This document shows positions 1-6,126 of a stretch of 7,721 bases of DNA, piece after piece. The position numbers and the translations under genes are program-made. The notes under the pieces were generated by a model that searched no databases, was not told where the DNA came from, and worked only from the letters and a program-made list of their open reading frames with translations. Positions within the stretch are counted from its first letter, which is position 1, and the number at the start of each line of letters is the position of its first letter. This DNA is from Deltaproteobacteria bacterium (lineage in GTDB: Bacteria; Myxococcota; Myxococcia; Myxococcales; Myxococcaceae). The stretch spans positions 1 through 7,721 of the forward strand of contig VGRA01000110.1 in the NCBI GenBank assembly GCA_016875515.1. The letters run 5' to 3'.

Positions 1-41
1 TGTTCCTGCCGCTCAAGTCCACCGGCCGGGAGTCCGAGTGA
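1..41 (+). CDS. 3' end of an upstream gene, probably a gltB-like outer-membrane beta-barrel protein (partial)
   Basis: Only the last 12 complete codons are present (frame beginning at base 3), reading FLPLKSTGRESE and then TGA at 39-41. The stop overlaps the next gene's ATG by one base (TGATG). The hydrophobic-FLP ending resembles the C-terminus of the downstream barrel protein (SVFLPTS), which fits a last beta-strand followed by a short polar tail. From this, and from the gltB-gltA-gltC order known in Myxococcus, I infer a tandem beta-barrel paralogue, possibly GltB. Twelve residues cannot prove homology, so only the reading frame and stop are well supported. Confidence 0.55.
   Translation, partial: FLPLKSTGRESE
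28..32 (+). promoter_or_regulatory. Ribosome binding site for the gltA-like gene
   Basis: GGGAG lies 8 bases before ATG at 41-43, inside the final codons of the upstream gene. It supports ATG 41 over the adjacent in-frame GTG at 38. Together with the TGATG overlap it suggests translational coupling. Confidence 0.55.
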
Positions 42-805
42 TGAAGCTGCTCTTGAGCTGCGCGCTCGCCGCGCTCATGTGGATCCCCGCGCCGGCGCTG
101 GCGCAGCAGGCCAGCGAGGACGAGGCCGGTGACGTGTCCGAGGTGGACAAGGACGCGGTGGGGCCGCTGCGGGATCGGGTGCGGCCGGTCTCCGGCCACC
201 TCCTGGTGGAGAAGGGGCGCTTCGAGCTTTCCCCGTTCGCCTCCCTCAGCTTCCGCGACGCCTTCTTCACCAAGTACATTCTCGGCTTGCAGGCCACCTA
301 CCACCTGGCGGACACCTGGGCGGTGTCTGCCCGGGGCAGCTACGCGCTCTCCCGGGTGTCCGGCGTGGCCCAGGTGTGCACCACCTCCGCGGACGCGGTG
401 CGCGGCTGCCAGCCGCCGGCGTTCGACCAGCTGAACGGGCGTGCCCCGGGGCAGCTGACCCTGCTTGCCGGCGCGGAACTGCAGTGGGCGCCCATCTACG
501 GAAAGGTGGCGTTGGTGGCCGAGCGGTTCGCCCATTTCAAGATGTACGGGCTGGCCGGCCCCACCTTCGTCGGGTACCAGGGGCCCACCGCGGTTCCCGG
601 CGTGAGCCAGGCCAACGCCACCGTGGGCGGCTCGCTGGGGGTGGGGTTCCGCTTCGTCCTGAACCGGTTCCTCGCGGTCCGCGCAGAGTTGCGGGATCTC
701 GTCTACGTGGAGCAGGTGACCTCGCTGACCAGCGAACTCCGCCAGCAGTTCCTCTTCGAGTTGGGGCTGTCCGTCTTCCTGCCCACCTCCGTCCAGGAGG
801 GGTGA
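41..805 (+). CDS. gltA: Outer-membrane beta-barrel protein, GltA-like (gliding motility)
   Basis: Protein of 254 residues, predicted to sit in the outer membrane. Residues 1-21 are a signal peptide (MK start, hydrophobic core, cleavage after ALA before QQ). Residues 22-50 are acidic and polar. From about residue 58 to 247 there are alternating hydrophobic/polar stretches typical of transmembrane beta-strands (for example around 59-70, 80-88, 93-103, 138-149, 166-178, 195-206, 210-221 and 236-247), ending with a Phe-rich strand (FLFELGLSVFLP). Size and pattern fit the myxobacterial beta-barrel family TIGR04565 (OMP_myx_plus). Cys113 and Cys123 flank a short loop and could form a disulfide. In Myxococcus xanthus, GltA and GltB are small outer-membrane barrels that work with the periplasmic GltC in focal-adhesion gliding; a probable second barrel lies upstream and a TPR protein downstream, as expected. 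The barrel call is firm. The GltA name is inferred from context, and other OMP_myx_plus paralogues are possible. Confidence 0.68.
   Translation: MKLLLSCALAALMWIPAPALAQQASEDEAGDVSEVDKDAVGPLRDRVRPVSGHLLVEKGRFELSPFASLSFRDAFFTKYILGLQATYHLADTWAVSARGSYALSRVSGVAQVCTTSADAVRGCQPPAFDQLNGRAPGQLTLLAGAELQWAPIYGKVALVAERFAHFKMYGLAGPTFVGYQGPTAVPGVSQANATVGGSLGVGFRFVLNRFLAVRAELRDLVYVEQVTSLTSELRQQFLFELGLSVFLPTSVQEG
795..802 (+). promoter_or_regulatory. Strong Shine-Dalgarno for the gltC-like gene
   Basis: AGGAGGGG lies 7 bases before the ATG at 810 and overlaps the last codons of the preceding gene. It is the clearest ribosome binding site in the window, suggesting the TPR protein is made efficiently even without coupling to upstream translation. 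Confidence 0.8.
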
Positions 806-809
806 GTCC

Positions 810-2690
810 ATGCACCGCCTGCTCTTTGCCGCCGCCGTTGCCCTCCCGCTGCTCCTGGGCGCCTCCGCGTCCGCCCAGTTCCAGGGGCTGAACCTGGGGG
901 GCAAGAAGTCCCAGAAGAAGCCGGACAAGAAGAAGGAGGACGGCAAGAAGGGGGAGGCCGCCGCCGGTGAAGAGGCGCCTGCACAGAAGGACGCGGCCTC
1001 GGAAGACGGGCTCGCCCTGCCGAAGCTGGAACTGGGCGCTCCGCCCGCCGAGCCGAAGAAAGAGGAGAAGAAGGAGGAGAAGAAGGAGCGCAAGGCCGCG
1101 CCGAGGCAGGCGGCGGTGAAGGAGGCCCCGCCCGCGGACCGCGCCAAGCTGGACACCTCCCTCTCGCTGTTCAAGGCGGAGAAGTACGAGGAGGCCGCGC
1201 TCGCCGCGTTCGACGTGCTGCAGGACCCGGCGCTCGGCTCGCTGCACCAGGAGGCGCGCTTCCAGATGGCCAAGGCGCTGTACCGCCTGGGGCTCTACCA
1301 CTCGGCCCTGGGGCAGCTGTCCCTGGTGCTGTCCGCGGGCGAGCAGGACCCGTTCTTCAAGCCGGCGCTCGAATGGCTCTTCTTCATCAGCCACAAGACG
1401 GTCAACGAGACGGTCATCCTGGACGAAATTGCACGCTACGCGAACGTCCGCTTCCCGGAGAAGTTCCAGAACGAGTTCCGCTACCTGCTGGCCCGCTACC
1501 ACGTGGTGCGCGGCCGGGCGCTGGACCAGGTGGAGCAGCGGCAGGAGGCTGACCGCAGCTTCGGCGAGGTGAAGCGGCTGGTGCTGCTCATCCCGCGGGA
1601 AGATCCGTTCTACCCGCGTGCGCGCTACCTGGAGGCGCTCGCCTGGTTCCGGGAGAACTCCGAGACCGGCTTCAAGCGCGCGGTGGAGTCCTTCAAGGAC
1701 GTGGTGCGGCTGACGCGCCCCGCGCCGGGCAAGCGCGCGGACGCGGCGAAGATCGACCAGTCGCTGCGCGAGATCGCCTTCATGCAGTTGGCCCGCACCC
1801 ACTACGGCCACCGGCAGAACCGCAGCGCGCTCTACTACTACGGGAAGGTCGAGCGCGGGTCCGGCCCGTGGCTGGAGTCCCTCTTCGAGGCGTCGTGGGC
1901 CAACTACCGCATTGGCCAGTACGAGCAGGCGCTGGGAAACCTGGTGACGCTCAGCTCCCCGTTCTTCCGGGACGAGTACTTTCCCGAGGCGCTCATCCTC
2001 AAGGCGGTCATCTATTACGAGAACTGCCGCTACCGCGAGAGCGCGGTGATCCTCGACGAGTTCGAGCGCATCTACCAGCCGGTCTACGCGGAGCTGGACA
2101 GCCTGCTGCAGAAGGACCTGGAGGCCACGGCCTACTACGAGGTCCTCTCGGACGTGCAGCGCCGCAACCGCCGGGGCATCCAGCCCTCCGGCACGGACAA
2201 GGTGCTGGAGCGGGTGCTGAACCTGGCGCTCTCGGACAAGGATCTGCACAAGACCAACGAGTCCATCCTGGAACTGGAGGCGGAGATGGACGCCTACGGC
2301 AAGCGCGGGGACGGCTTCCGGTTCAGCGGGCTCGCCAGGGACATGGCCGAGCAGCTCAAGGGGCAGCGCGCCGTGCTCATGAAGAAGGCGGGGCTGATGG
2401 CCCGGGGCAAGCTGGAGAGCGAGCGGGTGGCGCTCAAGCGGCTGCTCAACAACGGGCTGCGCATCAAGTTCGAGACCACCAGCAAGGAGAAGGAGTTCCT
2501 CGAGGCCTCGCTGCAGGCAGACGGCAAGGTGGACCTGGTGCGGGACTACCGGTACTCGGTGGCCGTGGCGGATGACCAGCTTTACTGGCCGTACGAGGGC
2601 GAGTACTGGCGCGACGAGCTGGGCACGTACCAGTACACGCTGACCAAGGGCTGCAGGGACCGCGCGCGCCCCACGGGCAAGGTGGAGTAG
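810..2690 (+). CDS. gltC: Periplasmic TPR protein, GltC-like (gliding motility)
   Basis: Protein of 626 residues. Residues 1-22 are a signal peptide (cleavage ASA before QF). There is no lipobox cysteine, so it is probably soluble in the periplasm. Residues 31-112 are a disordered Lys/Glu/Ala/Pro linker containing three consecutive KKEE-type units (12-base DNA repeat at 1056-1091). From about 113 to 430 helical TPR-like repeats follow, visible as paired helices such as AEKYEEAALAAFDVL, YRLGLYHSALGQL, YRIGQYEQALGNL and YRESAVILDEFERIY. Residues 460-575 are charged and helical, perhaps coiled coil. The C-terminus carries an aromatic motif, WPYEGEYWRDELGTYQY, at about 593-609. In Myxococcus, GltC is a periplasmic TPR protein that interacts with the outer-membrane barrels GltA and GltB; position just after a barrel gene fits. 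The TPR and secretion calls are firm, the GltC name is inferred. A Tol/Bam-type TPR scaffold is the alternative. Confidence 0.7.
   Translation: MHRLLFAAAVALPLLLGASASAQFQGLNLGGKKSQKKPDKKKEDGKKGEAAAGEEAPAQKDAASEDGLALPKLELGAPPAEPKKEEKKEEKKERKAAPRQAAVKEAPPADRAKLDTSLSLFKAEKYEEAALAAFDVLQDPALGSLHQEARFQMAKALYRLGLYHSALGQLSLVLSAGEQDPFFKPALEWLFFISHKTVNETVILDEIARYANVRFPEKFQNEFRYLLARYHVVRGRALDQVEQRQEADRSFGEVKRLVLLIPREDPFYPRARYLEALAWFRENSETGFKRAVESFKDVVRLTRPAPGKRADAAKIDQSLREIAFMQLARTHYGHRQNRSALYYYGKVERGSGPWLESLFEASWANYRIGQYEQALGNLVTLSSPFFRDEYFPEALILKAVIYYENCRYRESAVILDEFERIYQPVYAELDSLLQKDLEATAYYEVLSDVQRRNRRGIQPSGTDKVLERVLNLALSDKDLHKTNESILELEAEMDAYGKRGDGFRFSGLARDMAEQLKGQRAVLMKKAGLMARGKLESERVALKRLLNNGLRIKFETTSKEKEFLEASLQADGKVDLVRDYRYSVAVADDQLYWPYEGEYWRDELGTYQYTLTKGCRDRARPTGKVE
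1056..1091 (+). repeat. 12-base coding repeat (three copies) for the KKEE linker
   Basis: Three adjacent 12-base units (AAG AAA GAG GAG, AAG AAG GAG GAG, AAG AAG GAG CGC) encode KKEE, KKEE and KKER in the linker of the TPR protein. Such repeats can gain or lose units by slippage and so change linker length between strains. The in-frame unit length would keep the protein intact. Confidence 0.7.
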
Positions 2691-2702
2691 CGGGGGCGGG
2701 GC

Positions 2703-3911
2703 ATGGAAGGGGCTGCCAGCCGGCGGGCGCTCGGGACCCTCTTCGGGATCGTACTGCTGGACCTGCTCGGCTTCGGCCTGGTCGTGCCGCAGCTGGGCAT
2801 CTACGCGCAGGCCTATGCGGCGCCCCCGTGGCTGGTGGGGCTGCTGATGGCCACCTACTCGCTGCTGCAGCTGCTGTCTGCCCCGGTGCTCGGGGCGCTC
2901 TCGGACCGGTACGGCCGCAGACCGGTGCTGCTGCTGAGCCTGGGCGGCAGCGTGGTGGGGTACGTGCTGTTCGCGTGGGCAGACTCGCTCGCGTGGCTGT
3001 TTGCCGCCCGCGTGCTGGACGGCATCACCGGGGGCAACATCTCCACGGCGCAGGCCTACATCGCGGACGTCACCACGGCGGAGAGCCGCGCGAAGGGGAT
3101 GGGGATGGTGGGGGCGGCGTTCGGGTTGGGGTTCGTGCTCGGGCCCGCGGTGGGCGGGATGTTGGGGGCATGGGGAGGGAACCTCGCCATTGGCGCAGCG
3201 GCGGCCGGCCTGTCCGCGCTGGCGCTGCTGGCCACCTGGGCTTGGCTGCCCGAGTCCCGCCAGCAGGGCGCAGCGGCCGGGGAGCGCCCCTCCGTCCGGA
3301 TCGTGCTCGCCGTGCTGCGGCTGCCGGGGCTGGGGGCGGCGCTGCTGCTCTCCCTCACCTTCCTGTGGGGCTTCAGCATGATGGAGGGGACGTTCTCGCT
3401 GTTCCTCGTGGCCCGGCACCTGGGCGCCCCCCCGGGCGGCGCGCTCGCCCCGGAGCTGGCCCGGCGGGCCTCGTGGCTCTCCGGCTGGTTGTTCCTGGCG
3501 GTGGGGGTGGTGTCCGCCGTGGTGCAGGGGGGGCTCATCGGCCGCCTGCGGGCGCGCTGGGGCGAGCTCAGGCTGGCCGGGGCGGGGCTCCTGCTGGTGG
3601 GGCTGGGGCTGGCCGGCATCCCGGCGGCGCCCTCCTACGGCTGGCTGTTCCTGCCCATGGCGGTGCTGGCGCTGGGCAGCGCGCTCACCAGCCCGTCGCT
3701 GTCCGCGTGGGTGTCCCTGCGCGCGCCGGCGGACCGGCAGGGCGAGGTGCTGGGGGCCTACCAGTCCATGGGCTCGCTGGGGCGGCTGCTGGGGCCGGCC
3801 AGCGGCGGCGCCCTGTTCTCCGGGGCCGGAGCCGTGGCACCCTTCGCCGTGGCGGCGGGGATGATGGTGGCGGGGTGGGGCATGCTGCGGCGGATGAGGC
3901 ACACGGCGTAG
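2703..3911 (+). CDS. MFS exporter, DHA1/TetA-like
   Basis: Integral inner-membrane protein of 402 residues with about 12 hydrophobic helices, the normal MFS length. Family signatures are clear: helix 1 with an acidic residue (D20 in LLDLLGFG), motif A GALSDRYGRRP at 64-74 in the loop between helices 2 and 3, an ARVLDGITGGN stretch at 102-112 with the helix-4 Arg (R103), and the antiporter motif C-like GLGFVLGPAVGG at 141-152. A short polar segment at 184-198 separates the two six-helix halves. These match proton-driven drug:H+ antiporters such as the TetA group. The substrate cannot be read from sequence. The gene starts 12 bases after the TPR gene stop, behind a poor G-rich ribosome site (GGGGG at 2692-2696), so it is probably cotranscribed. 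Whether it works with its envelope neighbours is unknown. Confidence 0.9.
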   Translation: MEGAASRRALGTLFGIVLLDLLGFGLVVPQLGIYAQAYAAPPWLVGLLMATYSLLQLLSAPVLGALSDRYGRRPVLLLSLGGSVVGYVLFAWADSLAWLFAARVLDGITGGNISTAQAYIADVTTAESRAKGMGMVGAAFGLGFVLGPAVGGMLGAWGGNLAIGAAAAGLSALALLATWAWLPESRQQGAAAGERPSVRIVLAVLRLPGLGAALLLSLTFLWGFSMMEGTFSLFLVARHLGAPPGGALAPELARRASWLSGWLFLAVGVVSAVVQGGLIGRLRARWGELRLAGAGLLLVGLGLAGIPAAPSYGWLFLPMAVLALGSALTSPSLSAWVSLRAPADRQGEVLGAYQSMGSLGRLLGPASGGALFSGAGAVAPFAVAAGMMVAGWGMLRRMRHTA

Positions 3912-3939
3912 CGGGCGCCACGGCGTCCCGCGCGCAGAC

Positions 3940-3944
3940 GGAGG
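3940..3944 (+). promoter_or_regulatory. Ribosome binding site that supports the GTG start of plsX
   Basis: GGAGG lies 4 bases before GTG 3949. The spacing is short, but the next in-frame GTG (3961) is 16 bases away from it, which is too far. This favours 3949 as the start. Confidence 0.5.
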
Positions 3945-3948
3945 CGGC

Positions 3949-4974
3949 GTGGACAGCGGGGTGACGCTGGCGTTTGACGTGATGGGCGGCGACGCGGGCC
4001 CCGAGGAGGTGGTCCGCGGGGCGGCCGCGCTGACGCTGGAGAAGTCGGACGTCAGCGTGGTTCTGGTGGGGGACGGCGCGGCCATTGACGCGTCGCTGGG
4101 CAAGGTGCGCCACCAGGCCGAGCGGATCTCCGTGCACCACGCACCGGACTGGGTGCGCCCGGGCGAGAAGCCGGGGCCTGCGCTGGAGGAGCGCCCCTCC
4201 GCTTCCATCCTCGTCGCGGCGAAGCTGGTGGCAGGCGGGGAGGCGCACGCGCTCGTGTCTGCCGGGAACACCGGGGCCGGGGTGCTGGCCTGCGCGCGCC
4301 ACTTCCAGCTGCTGCCGGGCGTGCGGCGGGCGGCGCTGGCGGCGGTGTACCCCACGCACCGGCTGCACGGGGAGAAGCAGGATCCCTTCTCGCTCATCCT
4401 GGACGTGGGGGCCACGGTGGGGGTGACGGCGGAGGATCTGGTGGGCTTCGCGGTGATGGGGAGCGCCTATTCGCGGATCATCTCCCGAAACCCGTCCCCC
4501 CGGGTGGCGCTGCTCAGCAACGGCACCGAGCCGCAGAAGGGGCCGCCGGAGGTGGTGGCCGCGCACCAGCTGCTCCGGGCGCTGCCGGGCATCCAATTCG
4601 TGGGCAACGTGGAGGGGGTGGACATCCCCCGCGGCACGGCAGACGTGGTGGTGTGTGACGGCTTCGTGGGGAACGTCAGCCTGAAGATGCTGGAGGGGAT
4701 CTCCGAGACGGTGATGGAGTTGGCCCGGTACGCGTACAAGGAGAAGGTGCTCTGGCGCGCGGGGCTGGCCATGCTGTCGTCCGGCATCAAGCGGCTGAAG
4801 GATCTCACGGACTGGGAGCAGTACGGCGGGGCGCCGGTGCTGGGGTTCGACCGTCTCTTCATCAAGGCCCACGGGCGCAGCCGGGCCCACGCCATCAGCA
4901 ACGCGGGGAAGGTGGCGGCGCGGGCGGTGCGGCATGATCTCGCCGGGGTCATCCAGGCGGGGCTGAAGGCGTGA
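3949..4974 (+). CDS. plsX: Phosphate acyltransferase PlsX family
   Basis: PlsX converts acyl-ACP and phosphate to acyl-phosphate, the acyl donor for PlsY in the first step of phosphatidic acid synthesis. It is a peripheral membrane enzyme. The 341-residue product has the usual length and family landmarks in order: FDVMGGD at 9-15 (normally DAMGGD), VSAGNTGA at 103-110, LDVGA at 151-155, FAVMGSAYSR at 167-176, a long conserved block with GNVEG at 219-223 and CDGFVGNVSLKMLEG at 236-250, and YGGAPVLG at 292-299 followed by KAHGRS at 306-311. Some positions differ from the usual consensus (A to V in the first motif; LLSNGTEPQKG at 189-198 where LLNIGEE-type sequence is common). There is no fabH, rpmF or other fatty-acid gene beside it, so it may be a second copy. 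It starts with GTG, 37 bases after the MFS gene, and its stop overlaps the next gene by 4 bases. Confidence 0.93.
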   Translation: MDSGVTLAFDVMGGDAGPEEVVRGAAALTLEKSDVSVVLVGDGAAIDASLGKVRHQAERISVHHAPDWVRPGEKPGPALEERPSASILVAAKLVAGGEAHALVSAGNTGAGVLACARHFQLLPGVRRAALAAVYPTHRLHGEKQDPFSLILDVGATVGVTAEDLVGFAVMGSAYSRIISRNPSPRVALLSNGTEPQKGPPEVVAAHQLLRALPGIQFVGNVEGVDIPRGTADVVVCDGFVGNVSLKMLEGISETVMELARYAYKEKVLWRAGLAMLSSGIKRLKDLTDWEQYGGAPVLGFDRLFIKAHGRSRAHAISNAGKVAARAVRHDLAGVIQAGLKA

Positions 4975-6008
4975 GCGGCGAGCGGGACGTGGCGCAGGCC
5001 TCCCCGCGGCGCATCTACCGCTGGGACCTGGACAAGACCTACCTGCAGACGGAGTTCGACTCGCTGAAGGATCTCGTCCGCACCGCGCTCCAGGAGGCGC
5101 ACGAGAAGCGGGCGGTGCCCGGGGCAGCGGCGCTCATCCGAGAGCTGCGCAGCCGGGGGGACAGCTGGCTCGCCATCGTCAGCGGGAGCCCCACGCAGAT
5201 GCGCGCGGTGCTGCAGGAGAAGCTGCTGCTGGACGGGATCACCTGGGACGAGTTCGTGCTGAAGGACAACGTCCGCAACATCCTGCGCGGCCGCTTCCGG
5301 GCCCTGCGGGGGCAGGTGGGCTACAAGCTGCCGGTGCTGCTCGAGTCCCGGCTGCGCGCCCCCGCCGAGGCGCAGGAGGTGCTCTTCGGGGACGACGCGG
5401 AGGCGGACGCCTTCATCTACTCGCTGTACGCGGACCTGCTGGCCGGCCGGGTGGACGACCGGGTCCTCTCGCGCGTGCTGGAGGAGGCCGGCGTCTACCC
5501 GGACGACCAGGCGCGGGTGCGCGCGGCGTGGAAGGCCCTGCCGCCGGCGGACCCGGTGCGCCGCATCTTCATCCGGCTGGACCGGCGCACCCCGCCCGCG
5601 GCCTTCGCCCGGTACGGTCCGCGCGTGGTGCCGGTCTTCAACTACTTCCAGGCGGCCCTGGTGCTGATGGCGGACGGGGAGCTCACCGCGCCGCAGGTGC
5701 TGCGTGTGGCCCTGGAGTTGGTGCAGACGGCGGGGTTCAACCTGCTGATGCTGACCAATTCCTTCCAGGACCTGGTGCGGCGCGGGTTCCCGGTGGCGGA
5801 CGTGGCGCACGGGCTGGTGCAGGCGCTCGAGGGGCCCGACGCGCTGCTTGCGGCGCTCCGGCCCGTCCCGGACATCATCGCGGCGTTCAGCAACCGGGTG
5901 GCCGCGCTGGGGGCCACCCCGCCGCCGCTGCCACCGGTGACGGTGGACTACCTGGCCCTGCTGGCGGACGCGTTGCCCGGGACGCACAAGGGGCGGCGGC
6001 AGCCGTAG
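4971..6008 (+). CDS. HAD-superfamily phosphatase, App1-like (DUF2183-type), with unassigned C-terminal half
   Basis: Cytoplasmic-looking protein of 345 residues without signal peptide or membrane helices. The first 160 residues show HAD motifs: motif I WDLDKTY with nucleophile D19 and acid/base D21, motif II IVSGSP with S71, motif III lysine K119 in GYKLPVLLE, and motif IV FGDDAEADAFIY with D141, D142 and D146. The SGSP and GDD-x3-D-x2-IY patterns resemble App1-type phosphatidate phosphatases (DUF2183), so a lipid phosphate or another phosphomonoester is a plausible substrate, but this is inference. Residues about 195-345 are mostly helical with a hydrophobic core (FNYFQAALVLMADGEL) and match no family I recognise. 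The GTG start overlaps the plsX stop (GTGA), so the two are translationally coupled. Alternatives are a general HAD hydrolase or a nucleotidase-like enzyme. Confidence 0.75.
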   Translation: MSGERDVAQASPRRIYRWDLDKTYLQTEFDSLKDLVRTALQEAHEKRAVPGAAALIRELRSRGDSWLAIVSGSPTQMRAVLQEKLLLDGITWDEFVLKDNVRNILRGRFRALRGQVGYKLPVLLESRLRAPAEAQEVLFGDDAEADAFIYSLYADLLAGRVDDRVLSRVLEEAGVYPDDQARVRAAWKALPPADPVRRIFIRLDRRTPPAAFARYGPRVVPVFNYFQAALVLMADGELTAPQVLRVALELVQTAGFNLLMLTNSFQDLVRRGFPVADVAHGLVQALEGPDALLAALRPVPDIIAAFSNRVAALGATPPPLPPVTVDYLALLADALPGTHKGRRQP

Positions 6009-6047
6009 CCGGGGCGGGGAACATGCGGTATGTAGGCACCGCCCCGG
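6009..6047 (+). terminator. GC-rich nested inverted repeat after the phosphatase stop, possible terminator or processing hairpin
   Basis: CCGGGGCGG at 6009-6017 is perfectly complementary to CCGCCCCGG at 6039-6047. Within the 21-base loop a second pair, ACAT (6021-6024) and ATGT (6030-6033), closes a GCGGT loop. It begins directly after the TAG at 6006-6008. There is no T-run, so it is not a classic intrinsic terminator. It could be a T-less hairpin terminator, an mRNA-stabilising 3' end, or a chance result of high GC. Confidence 0.4.
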
Positions 6048-6126
6048 GGAGCCCCCTGGCGCCCGCGCCGCGGGTCAGCCGGCAGGTCCCGGGCGGAACG
6101 TCACGAAAGCCCAGGAGCCGCACGCT
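6048..6126 (+). other. Leader region before pcnB, no confident promoter
   Basis: This non-coding stretch leads into pcnB. I see no convincing -35/-10 pair. It contains a 13-base palindrome, CCCGCG-C-CGCGGG, at 6062-6074, which could be an operator or simply GC-rich chance. A pcnB promoter somewhere in 6009-6126 is likely, because this is the largest gap in the window, but it is not visible. Confidence 0.35.
6113..6117 (+). promoter_or_regulatory. Ribosome binding site that fixes the TTG start of pcnB
   Basis: AGGAG lies 9 bases before TTG 6127. No ATG in this frame exists between the preceding gene and the catalytic core (the first in-frame ATG encodes residue 315), so this site is the main support for the TTG start and hence for the acidic extension being translated. 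Confidence 0.65.

Noticed and set aside
38..40. GTG 38 as start of the gltA-like gene
   Set aside because: ATG at 41 is directly adjacent, has better spacing from GGGAG and gives a normal signal peptide start.
3911..3931. GCGGG...CCCGC inverted repeat after the MFS gene as a possible terminator
   Set aside because: Only 5 base pairs with an 11-base loop and no T-run. This is expected by chance at such high GC.
537..4415. A stop-free reading frame of nearly 1,300 codons on the minus strand
   Set aside because: It lies opposite three well-supported genes and part of a fourth, and its translation is low-complexity Arg/Pro/Gln/Ala sequence with no recognisable domain. High GC at third codon positions removes stops from that antisense frame.
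6029..6034. TATGTA as a -10 promoter element for pcnB
   Set aside because: No -35-like sequence lies at a suitable distance upstream, and the bases form part of the inner stem of the hairpin.
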